NCBI RefSeq assembly: GCF_002113375.1
Contig: NZ_NEHO01000027.1
Location: 1-52,865 of the forward strand
Length of the DNA stretch: 52,865 nt
Source of the DNA: Pseudomonas sp. R37(2017)
GTDB lineage: Bacteria; Pseudomonadota; Gammaproteobacteria; Pseudomonadales; Pseudomonadaceae
Direction: 5' to 3'
Positions 25,901 through 32,079 of this stretch are shown here, piece by piece. The notes beneath the pieces are model-generated. The model saw nothing but the letters and a program-made list of their open reading frames with translations, did no database searches and was not told the DNA's origin. How positions within the stretch are numbered: the stretch's first letter is position 1; each line of letters opens with the position of its first letter. The translations under genes were made by a program, and so were the position numbers.

Positions 25901-25955
25901 TGCTGATTTTCTGCTTGAGGTCCTGGACGACAGCTTCAAGGCCGCACTCCAGTAA
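22908..25955 (+). CDS. Trifunctional fusion: APH-type kinase, M23 domain, class III PLP phospho-lyase/aminotransferase
   Basis: This 1015-residue protein appears cytoplasmic, with no signal peptide. Residues about 10-340 are an aminoglycoside/choline-kinase fold close to hydroxylysine kinase, with the catalytic loop HNDGNDWN (H206, D208) and IDFGD (D229). Residues about 420-560 are an M23/LytM domain with HVGVD (H443, D447), LWGHM (H498) and HVH (H534, H536), so all metal and catalytic residues are present. Residues about 590-1015 are a class III PLP enzyme with ADEVQVGFGRVG (D826) and PLP lysine K856 in MGKPIGNG, very like the ammonia/phospho-lyases AGXT2L1 and AGXT2L2. The likely reaction is phosphorylation of an amino alcohol or hydroxy-amino acid, then elimination of phosphate and ammonia to an aldehyde. 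The M23 role is unclear. Starts at 22887 or 22866 are possible. Confidence 0.88.
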   Translation: MTNLSHPAPQFSTGDAEKLSEQLFNVIGTATPLDGERDRNYRLNTGTDAGWILKVVNSTEPRVESEFQTAILSHLASHNPELTVPFLKKSLAGEYLASAVAPSGETHAVRLVSWLHGTPLAEVERTFELMRSLGQSFGEIDRALQGFMHPGAVRDLDWDLRHAARSRSRLHFVKDPGRRAILERFIERFETTVQPKLSRLRAQVIHNDGNDWNILVDSGNHRKVSGVIDFGDAVHTILIAEVAITCAYSILDMEDPMGAAAALTAGFHEKYPLQPEELDVLFNLIAMRLVTSVTLSASRYDRTQDNPYLGISEAPAWRLLERMDRMNPRLATAILRKACGFDAIEGAGAIRRWVAENRQSFADIVRPSAATMNKAIAPFADASHEMTIASAEQRPAQATKWWNDFCAEHKVPLGIGPWGEERTIYTDAAFESRFIEGQRRIIHVGVDLIMPAGTPLYTPVAGVVQSVEVEHEPLGYGGLIMLRHSPEGCPPFLTLWGHMAHEALARLKPGDHLEAGALVGYMGADTENGGWIPHVHFQMSTDTGLKAGEFIGVGERAYLDVWADLFPDTSSLAGIPPETYCQDGRTKAQIIAQRKKLLLPNLSISYSDPIKFVRGDGVWLIDNFGRAYLDCFNNVCHLGHSHPDVVQALSRQAARLNTNTRYLHDNIVEYAERLTATLPEGLAVASFGCSGSEANSLMLRMARNHTGRNDAIVLDWAYHGTTQELIDLSPYKYKRKAGKGRADHVFEAAVPDAYRAAQHWPFEELGKRFAESVADQIEVMRKQGRSPAFFLAESIPSVAGQLFFPENYLKEVYAMVRAEGGLCLADEVQVGFGRVGSHWWAFETQGVVPDAVSMGKPIGNGHPMSAVVTTREIADSFNNGMEYFNTFAGSPVSCAVGLSVIDVIERDNLKLNALTIGNYLLEGFRKLQQRYDAIGDVRGLGLFLGIELVTDRKTKVPATELAKKVADGARERGVLIGTEGPFDNVLKMRPSMIFSRANADFLLEVLDDSFKAALQ

Positions 25956-25967
25956 ATCCCACGCTAT

Positions 25968-26003
25968 CCGACATTGTGTCGGCCAACTCCGGCAATGTGT
26001 CAG
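25968..26003. promoter_or_regulatory. Two tandem putative Lrp-family operators before the transporter operon
   Basis: CCGACATTGTGTCGG (25968-25982) is a perfect palindrome with a 3-bp centre; CCGGCAATGTGTCAG (25989-26003) matches it at 12 of 15 positions. Starts are again 21 bp apart, as at 22790-22825. A weaker third copy begins near 26009. The pair lies 112-147 bp before the binding-protein start, so the transporter probably has its own promoter under the same regulator as the fusion gene. Confidence 0.65.
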
Positions 26004-26114
26004 GCAGGCTGACACCTTGCCGGGTGCTTTCGAAAGTTGCCTATGCAAGACTTTTCATGACGGCCGGGTGAATAACCCCAAAAAACAAAAATAATTCTTC
26101 CAAGGTGCCATCCA

Positions 26115-26903
26115 ATGCTGACTAAAAAGCTCAAGGGTTTGATTGTCGCTTCCACTGTGGCGGCTGCAGCGCTACTTTCCACCTCGGTTGTTCACGCTGA
26201 TGATTTGAAGTCGATCCAGGATGCCAAAGAGATTCGTATCGCCATGAGCGGTCAATACTCTCCCTTCAGCTTTGCAAACGAGCAGAACCAGATTGTCGGG
26301 TTCGATGCCTCTATCAGCGAGGCACTGGCTGAGCGGATGGGAGTAAAGGTGAAGATCGTCACGACTCCATTCGACGGGATAATCGCAGGGCTTCTCGCGA
26401 AAAAATATGACGCCATTATCGCTTCCATGACCATTACCCCGGAGCGCCAGAAGGCAGTGGATTTCGTTGGGCCTTATTACCATGCCGGTCGTACGATCGT
26501 TGTGAAGGACGATTCTTCGATTAAAAGTCTCGATGATCTCAAAGATGTAAGTGTTGGCGTTACCCTCGGCGATGCTCACGATAAATGGGCCAGGGCCCGC
26601 GGCAACCTGAAGGTCAGAACGTACAAAGGTCTTCCCGAAATGCTGGTCGATCTTGATGCCGGACGTATCGACGCGATTGTGATGGACAGTGTTCCAGTGT
26701 TGGTCGCCGTCAAGGAAACAGGGCAGAAGGTTCGCATCATCACTCTACCGGATAGCGATGGCGCTCTTGAAGGCATGGGGATTGCGCTGCGCAAGAATAA
26801 CCCTGAACTCAAGGCGACGATGCAGAAGGCGCTTGAAGACATGCTCGCCGATGGCACCTACGAAAAGATCTCGATGAAGTGGATTGGCAACGATATTCGC
26901 TGA
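26115..26903 (+). CDS. Polar amino acid ABC transporter, periplasmic binding protein
   Basis: This 262-residue SBP_bac_3 (HisJ/ArtJ-like) protein has a signal peptide at about residues 1-28, cleaved after VVHA. Family features are EIRIAMSGQYSPFSF, QIVGFDASISEALAERMGV, the YDAIIASMTITPERQKAVDF segment that binds the amino-acid backbone, and GRIDAIVMDS. It is the first of four transporter genes. It should deliver the substrate of the upstream kinase/phospho-lyase fusion. Basic or hydroxylated amino acids are plausible; specificity cannot be read reliably. Confidence 0.9.
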   Translation: MLTKKLKGLIVASTVAAAALLSTSVVHADDLKSIQDAKEIRIAMSGQYSPFSFANEQNQIVGFDASISEALAERMGVKVKIVTTPFDGIIAGLLAKKYDAIIASMTITPERQKAVDFVGPYYHAGRTIVVKDDSSIKSLDDLKDVSVGVTLGDAHDKWARARGNLKVRTYKGLPEMLVDLDAGRIDAIVMDSVPVLVAVKETGQKVRIITLPDSDGALEGMGIALRKNNPELKATMQKALEDMLADGTYEKISMKWIGNDIR

Positions 26904-26966
26904 TTCGTATTTAGCATGGCTCGACTTCTCGTCGAGCCAGCCAATCAGACTTTTCCGAGCCTTCCC

Positions 26967-27614
26967 ATGGATCTGACACTCATACAGCGCACATACCCAT
27001 TTTTCCTGGAGGCAGCCTGGATTACGGTGCAGATCTCTGTACTTGCACTTCTACTGGGTTTCCTGGTCGCAATCGTGCTGGTTGCGGCCCGGTTGTCCAC
27101 TGCTTTGACCTTGCGATGTCTTGCAAGACTCTACATAAGCGTTTTTCGCGGCACGCCCTGCCTGGTTCAGCTGTTCATCATTTACTTTGGTGGACCGCAG
27201 ATCGGACTGGAACTGGAGCCGTTTGCTGCAGGCGTCATCGGCCTGGGCCTGAACATCGCCGCCTACATGGCCGAATCCATTCGTGGCGCTATCACCAACG
27301 TCGACCCTGGCCAGGAAGAAGCTGCGCGTTCAATTGGTTTCGGGCGGGGCCAAACCTTATGGTTCATCACTTTGCCGCAAGCGGCGAAGCTGATGATAAG
27401 GCCACTGGGAGTGAACGCTGTCGCACTGATCAAAGGTTCCGCATTGGTGTCGACGATCTCCGTTGTCGAACTTTCCTATACAGCGCAACGCTTTATCAGT
27501 TCAACATACAAACCCTTTGAGATCTTCATGGTGTCTGCACTGCTTTACATCGTGATGGTCTACTCGGTCAGATTCGTTGTCGACTATCTCGATAATCGCT
27601 TCGCGGCAAGGTGA
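26967..27614 (+). CDS. Polar amino acid ABC transporter permease 1 (HisQ/HisM family)
   Basis: This 215-residue inner-membrane permease has about five helices and the family EAA loop NVDPGQEEAARSIGFGRGQTL..ITLPQA. It also has the typical FRGTPCLVQLFIIYFG. The start ATG at 26967 is poorly supported by a ribosome-binding site and may rely on coupling to the binding-protein gene, which ends 63 bp earlier. It pairs with the next permease as a heterodimer. Confidence 0.87.
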   Translation: MDLTLIQRTYPFFLEAAWITVQISVLALLLGFLVAIVLVAARLSTALTLRCLARLYISVFRGTPCLVQLFIIYFGGPQIGLELEPFAAGVIGLGLNIAAYMAESIRGAITNVDPGQEEAARSIGFGRGQTLWFITLPQAAKLMIRPLGVNAVALIKGSALVSTISVVELSYTAQRFISSTYKPFEIFMVSALLYIVMVYSVRFVVDYLDNRFAAR

Positions 27615-27624
27615 GAACATTCAG

Positions 27625-28284
27625 ATGCAAGGCCTCGATCTAAGTATAGTTACTCCCTATTCCGAGTTGCTGGCGACCGGTCTTTGGTGGACGGTTGTGA
27701 TGTTTTTAAGTTCCAGCGTATTGAGCTTGATGGCAGGGGTAGCCTTTGCACTTATCGTTCTTTATGCGCCCAGGGTGTTGGCTCTGCCCGTGCGTTTCAT
27801 TACGTGGTTGCTCATGGGAACGCCACTCCTGCTTCAGTTGTACTTGATTTATTATGGCCTTGTGCAAGTAGGCGTTGATATTCCTGCACTGGTGGCTGGC
27901 ATCATTGGTCTCAGTTTGCACTTCGCTGTCTACAATGCCGACGTTATTCGTGCCGGCGTGGTGTCGGTGGACCCGGGGCAGATTGAAGGTGCGCGCTCCA
28001 TTGGTCTCAGCCGTGGACAGACGCAGCGTTACGTCATCGTGCCGCAAGCGCTTCGCAAAACTATTGCCCCGCTGGGAAATAACCTGATTGTCCTTTTAAA
28101 GGATACCTCGCTGGTTTCCATTATCGGTATTGCGGAGTTGGTGTACAGCGCACAACTTGCCGTGAGCGAGACCTATAGCCCATTCGAGTTTTATCTGACT
28201 GTTGCGGTTATTTATTATGCAGCCAATCTTGTTCTCGAAGCCGGCCTGCATCTTCTCGAAAACAAGGTAGAGATGTCACGATGA
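27625..28284 (+). CDS. Polar amino acid ABC transporter permease 2 (HisM/HisQ family)
   Basis: This 219-residue membrane protein is homologous to the preceding permease. The EAA loop reads SVDPGQIEGARSIGLSRGQTQR..VPQA and the upstream motif MGTPLLLQLYLIYYG. The start at 27625 follows AAGGTGAGAACATTCAG; a start at 27577 overlapping the previous gene is possible but extends the N-terminus without similarity. The stop overlaps the ATPase start (ATGA), so the operon is tightly coupled. Confidence 0.87.
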   Translation: MQGLDLSIVTPYSELLATGLWWTVVMFLSSSVLSLMAGVAFALIVLYAPRVLALPVRFITWLLMGTPLLLQLYLIYYGLVQVGVDIPALVAGIIGLSLHFAVYNADVIRAGVVSVDPGQIEGARSIGLSRGQTQRYVIVPQALRKTIAPLGNNLIVLLKDTSLVSIIGIAELVYSAQLAVSETYSPFEFYLTVAVIYYAANLVLEAGLHLLENKVEMSR

Positions 28285-29048
28285 GCAGAAATGAATTCAT
28301 GGTTGAAGTGAAGGGTGCTCGCAAGGCTTACGGAGAACTTGAAGTACTCAAGGGCATCGATCTTTCGGTCTCGCGCGGACAAATCGTCGCCATCATCGGC
28401 CCAAGCGGGTCTGGCAAGAGTACGCTACTGCGCTCGATCAACCATCTGGAAGTACTCAACGATGGCGAGATCTGGCTGGAGGGCGAGCAAGTCAACCGGC
28501 CATTGAAAGGTCGTGCCTTTGAGCAACATATAAACGCTGTGCGTCAGCAGATGGGCATGGTGTTCCAACACTTCAATCTGTTTCCGCACTTGACCGTGTG
28601 TGAAAACATCGCGCTTGGCCCGATAAAACTCAAGGGGGTCACGAAAAAGGCCTCTCGTGAGTTGGCAATGGAATATTTGTCGAAGGTCGGATTGGCCAAC
28701 AAAATCGATGAGTATCCTTCTCGCCTGTCGGGCGGGCAGAAGCAGCGCGTCGCCATCGCCAGAGCACTGGCGATGCAGCCAAAAGTCATGCTGTTCGATG
28801 AGGCTACATCGGCTCTGGACCCTGAGCTTGTCGAAGAGGTCAACCTGGTCATGAAGCAGCTCGCTGCGGAGCACATGACCATGTTGATCGTCACCCATGA
28901 AATGCGCTTTGCCGGTGAAGTCGCGGACCGGATCGTCTTCATGGACGGCGGAGTTGTAGTGGAGGAAGGGGCGCCGCAGGAGATCCTGCAGAACCCTGTC
29001 CACGAACGAACCCGGTCGTTCCTGAAAAAGCATTTGCACGATAGATAA
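28281..29048 (+). CDS. Polar amino acid ABC transporter ATP-binding protein
   Basis: This 255-residue HisP/GlnQ-type ATPase has Walker A GPSGSGKS (40-47), the Q-loop QMGMVFQHFNLFPHLT, signature LSGGQKQRVAIARAL, Walker B VMLFDEATSALDPE, and H-loop VTHEM. It completes a full importer of one binding protein, two permeases and one ATPase. It is the last gene of the AT-richer block; a 14-bp palindrome GTGGGTGCACCCAC follows at 29096-29109 before the convergent DUF899 gene. Confidence 0.92.
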   Translation: MSRNEFMVEVKGARKAYGELEVLKGIDLSVSRGQIVAIIGPSGSGKSTLLRSINHLEVLNDGEIWLEGEQVNRPLKGRAFEQHINAVRQQMGMVFQHFNLFPHLTVCENIALGPIKLKGVTKKASRELAMEYLSKVGLANKIDEYPSRLSGGQKQRVAIARALAMQPKVMLFDEATSALDPELVEEVNLVMKQLAAEHMTMLIVTHEMRFAGEVADRIVFMDGGVVVEEGAPQEILQNPVHERTRSFLKKHLHDR

Positions 29049-29115
29049 GGTGCGCGTTCATCTTTCGAACATCCCTTCACGTATTCGAATCGAATGTGGG
29101 TGCACCCACCGGCGC

Positions 29116-29874
29116 TCACTGATATTCATCATGCCGGCGCCACCAGGGCCCGGTTTCATTGCGCCCCCTGGGCGCGCGGTCGAGCCATTGGTACATGCTC
29201 CACAACCCGTCCAGACCCCGGGCGTAGGTGGAATAGGTGTGATAAATCTCGCCGTTCTCCAGCACAAAGGTGCTCAACCCCGGCCGGTCGCGGGTGTAGG
29301 TTGACGCATCGGTGCCACAGGTCGCGGCGAACTGTTTCACCGGTTCCGGGACCTGGCTCGCATCCATCGCATGCCCGCCGCGCTGGTAGTTGTACTCGAC
29401 CCGTCCTTCGCGCTGCTGGGCTTCGCTGAAGTAGACGTTGAAGTCGGCGGTGAAGTCGCTGTCGGCGGCCGAGGCCCAGGGGAAGGTCCAGCCCATCCGG
29501 CGCTTGTAGGCCTGCAGTTTCGCCAGCGGTGCGCGGGATATCGCCATCAGGGTCACGTCATGGTTGGCCAGGTGGATGACGACGGGTTCGAAGCCATCGG
29601 CAATGGCTGAGCAGGAAGGGCAGCCGGCCGTATAGTCGGGGCCGAACATGAAGTGGTAGACCAGCAGTTGCGAGCGCCCTTGAAAGAGCTCGGCCAGGGT
29701 TGCGCTGCCGTTATCGGTATCGAAGCGGTAGGTCTTGTCGAGGCGAACCCAAGGCAGTGCCTGGCGTTGTCGCGCCACCTCGTCACTGCGCCGGGTCAGG
29801 GCCTTTTCCGCTTCGAGCAGTTGCAAACGTGCCGCCAGCCATTGTTCCCGGGTTACGGTTTTGTGGGTGTTCAT
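29116..29874 (-). CDS. DUF899 family thioredoxin-like protein
   Basis: This 252-residue protein contains CPSC at about residues 85-88 in YHFMFGPDYTAGCPSCSAIADG, and RGGHAMDASQVPEPVKQF and RGLDGLWSMYQWLDRAPRG, all typical of DUF899. The family has a thioredoxin-like fold, but its substrate is not established. The ending LDRAPRGRNETGPWWRRHDEY is conserved in the family. It is divergent from the winged-helix regulator gene 84 bp away, which may control it. Confidence 0.86.
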   Translation of the reverse strand: MNTHKTVTREQWLAARLQLLEAEKALTRRSDEVARQRQALPWVRLDKTYRFDTDNGSATLAELFQGRSQLLVYHFMFGPDYTAGCPSCSAIADGFEPVVIHLANHDVTLMAISRAPLAKLQAYKRRMGWTFPWASAADSDFTADFNVYFSEAQQREGRVEYNYQRGGHAMDASQVPEPVKQFAATCGTDASTYTRDRPGLSTFVLENGEIYHTYSTYARGLDGLWSMYQWLDRAPRGRNETGPWWRRHDEYQ

Positions 29875-29958
29875 CGCTGTACGCTCCTGGTGAAAGGTCG
29901 TGATTTAGACTAAACCCGGGTGTCGAATGAGGGGAGTGACAAGCGTGGCGGGATTTCG

Positions 29959-31179
29959 ATGGACTCGATGATCATGGCCGCCGCCCAGGCGCTGGCAGCG
30001 GGCAATCCGCTGGGGGCACTGGACCGCGTGGCCTTGCGCGACGATGCGTCGGCGCTGGCCCTGCGCGGTATCGCCATGGCGCAACTGGGCGATCTGGTGC
30101 GGGCCCGGGCACTGGTCAAGCGCGCACAACGGGCCTTTGCGCCAAGGGAAATACTGGCCCGGGCGCGCTGTGTGGTGGCCGAGGCCGAAATCGCCCTGGC
30201 GTCACGGGAACTCGGCTGGCCGGTCAAAGTGCTTGAAACGGCGCGGGTCACCCTTGAGCAGCACGGTGACCGGGTCAATGCCGCCCATGCGCGGTATCTG
30301 CAAATCCGCCGTTTGCTGCTGATCGGTCAGCTCGATGAGGCGCAGCAGTTGCTGGCCGAGCTCGACCCCGGCCCCTTGCCGCCAGCATTGCGGGCAACCC
30401 ATGAACTGGTGCTGGCGGGGATCGCCATTCGACGCCTGCAATCCCAGGCGGCGCGGGATGCGTTGACAAGGGCCAGGCAGGCGGCCGGCCAAGCGGGGAT
30501 TGCCGCGTTGATGGCCGAAGTCGAACACGCCGCGCATTTGCTCGACGCCCCCGCGGCACGCCTGATAGCCCGAGGTGAGGTACGGCCGCTGTTGCTCGAT
30601 GAAGTGCAAGCGTTGCTCGGATCAACGTCTCTGGTGGTGGATGCCTGCCGCTACACGGTACGTGGCTGTGGCATGTCGGTGTCGCTCGCGACGCGTCCGA
30701 TCCTGTTCATGCTTGTCCGCGCACTGGCCGAAGCGTGGCCCGCCGATGTTGCGCGGGAGACGCTGATCGCCCGGGCGTTCCGCCTGAAGCTCGCGGATGA
30801 ATCCCATCGCGCCCGGCTTCGCGTGGAAATCGGCAGGCTGCGTCAAGCACTCAAGCCCTTGGCCGGCATCACCGCGACGGCTCGCGGTTTTGCCCTGCAA
30901 TCACCGGTGTGTACGCAGGTGGTGACGCTGGCGCCACCGGTCGAGGAAAAATTTGCCGCGGTATTTGCCTGCCTCGCCGATGGCGAGTCGTGGTCGAGTT
31001 CCGCCCTGGCACTGGCGCTGGACACCAGCCAGCGTACGGTGCAACGGGCGCTCGATACACTGGCGGAGCAGGGCAAGGTGCAGTGGTTTGGCCATGGCCG
31101 CGCGCGGCGCTGGATGACACCGCCGGTGCCGGGATTCGCGACGACCTTGTTACTCCCGGCGCCGCTGCCCGGTGGTTAG
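29959..31179 (+). CDS. Helix-turn-helix regulator with TPR-like N-terminus
   Basis: This protein of about 406 residues has three parts. Residues 1-200 are Ala/Leu-rich helical pairs resembling TPR repeats. About 225-325 resembles an OmpR/SARP-like winged helix (VVDACRYTVRGCGMSVSL...LRVEIGRLRQALKPL). About 335-395 is a second helix-turn-helix (WSSSALALALDTSQRTVQRALDTLAEQG). This suggests a one-component transcription factor. The ATG at 29959 is preferred; a GTG at 29920 would add 13 residues. The propeller gene starts 35 bp downstream and DUF899 is divergent, so all three may form a module. Confidence 0.72.
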   Translation: MDSMIMAAAQALAAGNPLGALDRVALRDDASALALRGIAMAQLGDLVRARALVKRAQRAFAPREILARARCVVAEAEIALASRELGWPVKVLETARVTLEQHGDRVNAAHARYLQIRRLLLIGQLDEAQQLLAELDPGPLPPALRATHELVLAGIAIRRLQSQAARDALTRARQAAGQAGIAALMAEVEHAAHLLDAPAARLIARGEVRPLLLDEVQALLGSTSLVVDACRYTVRGCGMSVSLATRPILFMLVRALAEAWPADVARETLIARAFRLKLADESHRARLRVEIGRLRQALKPLAGITATARGFALQSPVCTQVVTLAPPVEEKFAAVFACLADGESWSSSALALALDTSQRTVQRALDTLAEQGKVQWFGHGRARRWMTPPVPGFATTLLLPAPLPGG

Positions 31180-31214
31180 GATGAACGCCACCAACCCCAA
31201 TGAGGAATGCCGGA

Positions 31215-31847
31215 ATGAAACACGCAAGCGCAGAAATCATTCGTGAATATGGCCCGTTTGCCGATGTCGACCATGTGTGCGGTGTCACCTGGGACGGCGA
31301 AAAGGTCTGGTTCGCCACCAACAGCAAGATCAACGCCCTGGACCCGGAAAGCGGCAAGGTGCTGCGCTCGATCGATGTCGCGGCCCATGCCGGTACCGCG
31401 TTCGATGGCGAGCATCTGTTCCAGATCGGCGAAGACCGCATCCATAAAATCGACCCGCGCAGCGGTCGCATCCTCTCGACGATTCCTGCCCCCGGCGCAG
31501 GCACCGATTCGGGGCTGACCTGGGCCGAAGGGACGTTGTGGGTAGGCCAGTACCGAGAACGCAAGATCCACCAGATCGACCCCGAGACCGGCAGGATCCT
31601 GCGCACCATCGAGTCCAACCGTTTCGTCACCGGTGTGACCTGGGTGCAAGGTTCGCTGTGGCATGGCACCTGGGAGGGCGACGAGAGTGAACTGCGGCGC
31701 ATCGACGCGCAAACCGGTGAAGTACTGGAGAGTCTCAGGATGCCGGAAGGCGTCGGTGTGTCGGGACTGGAGTCCGATGGCGGCGAGCGGTTGTTCTGCG
31801 GTGGCGGCGATAGCGGCAAGGTAAGGGTAGTGCGCCGGCCTTCGTGA
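31215..31847 (+). CDS. Small beta-propeller protein (glutamine-cyclotransferase / NHL-like)
   Basis: This 210-residue protein is built from about five repeats of roughly 40 residues, each with a W-x-G-x-L/V-W/F strand and an IDPxTGR(I/V)LxxI segment (for example HQIDPETGRILRTI at about 120). This resembles glutaminyl-cyclotransferase-like and NHL/PQQ-type propellers. No signal peptide or catalytic signature is clear, so it may be a cytoplasmic ligand- or protein-binding propeller. It probably shares a transcript with the upstream regulator. Confidence 0.75.
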   Translation: MKHASAEIIREYGPFADVDHVCGVTWDGEKVWFATNSKINALDPESGKVLRSIDVAAHAGTAFDGEHLFQIGEDRIHKIDPRSGRILSTIPAPGAGTDSGLTWAEGTLWVGQYRERKIHQIDPETGRILRTIESNRFVTGVTWVQGSLWHGTWEGDESELRRIDAQTGEVLESLRMPEGVGVSGLESDGGERLFCGGGDSGKVRVVRRPS

Positions 31848-31854
31848 TGTGTTG

Positions 31855-31878
31855 CAGCAAGCTCGCTCCCACAAGGGA
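31855..31878. repeat. Half REP remnant, GTGGGAGC type
   Basis: The sequence AGCAAGCTCGCTCCCACAAG matches one arm of the GTGGGAGC-type REP. No partner arm is nearby. It lies between the propeller gene and the minus-strand terminator. Confidence 0.6.
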
Positions 31879-31898
31879 ACTGTGTGGTTTTCAGAGGC

Positions 31899-31923
31899 AA
31901 AAAAAAGAGCCTCAAAGCTCTTT
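31899..31923 (-). terminator. Rho-independent terminator, minus strand
   Basis: On the minus strand the arms AAGAGC and GCTCTT enclose TTTGAG and are followed immediately by an uninterrupted T run (plus-strand A run 31899-31906). The form is textbook. It ends a minus-strand transcript, either read-through from the P1 peptidase gene or the candidate small RNA at 31899-32046. Confidence 0.8.
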
Positions 31924-32046
31924 GATGGGGAGGAAGTAGAGCCGTTGAGGCTCAAGATGCGCATGAAGCAGGCGGTGAGCTTGGTAGGGGTTCAGTTCAC
32001 TCACCACCTACGCAGCGGCTTGTTGAGCAACCAAGCGGCTGCGTAG
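31899..32046 (-). ncRNA. Candidate small RNA (~145 nt)
   Basis: On the minus strand a promoter-like pair (TTGAGT 32074-32079, TAGGAT 32051-32056, 17-bp spacer) predicts a start near 32044. The transcript would open with a strong hairpin (arms 32038-32046 and 32008-32016 with an inner stem), continue through a region containing CTTCCTCCCC (31926-31935), and end at the terminator 31899-31923. No minus-strand gene lies directly downstream, which argues against a leader. CTTCCTCCCC is complementary to purine-rich ribosome-binding sites, so base-pairing regulation is conceivable. I do not recognise it as a known Pseudomonas RNA. A 29-codon frame on the plus strand (31957-32046) overlaps and seems less likely. 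Confidence 0.5.
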
Positions 32047-32050
32047 CTTC

Positions 32051-32079
32051 ATCCTAGAAAGACCGAGTGTTTCACTCAA
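32051..32079 (-). promoter_or_regulatory. Putative sigma-70 promoter of the candidate small RNA
   Basis: Minus-strand TTGAGT (32074-32079) and TAGGAT (32051-32056) are separated by 17 bp. The -35 overlaps the stop codon of the P1 peptidase gene. Each box matches consensus at four of six positions. Confidence 0.45.

Noticed and set aside
22908..25955. Assembly artefact joining three genes
   Set aside because: The frame is continuous with sensible inter-domain linkers, and kinase/class III aminotransferase fusions exist in bacteria to my knowledge.
29096..29109. 14-bp palindrome GTGGGTGCACCCAC as a terminator
   Set aside because: No loop or T tract. It may be a binding site or chance.
31957..32046. 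Plus-strand 29-codon frame as a type I toxin opposite the candidate RNA
   Set aside because: Possible but unsupported: the peptide is not a clear membrane helix, and the frame simply reads through the hairpin. The minus-strand promoter and terminator are better evidence.
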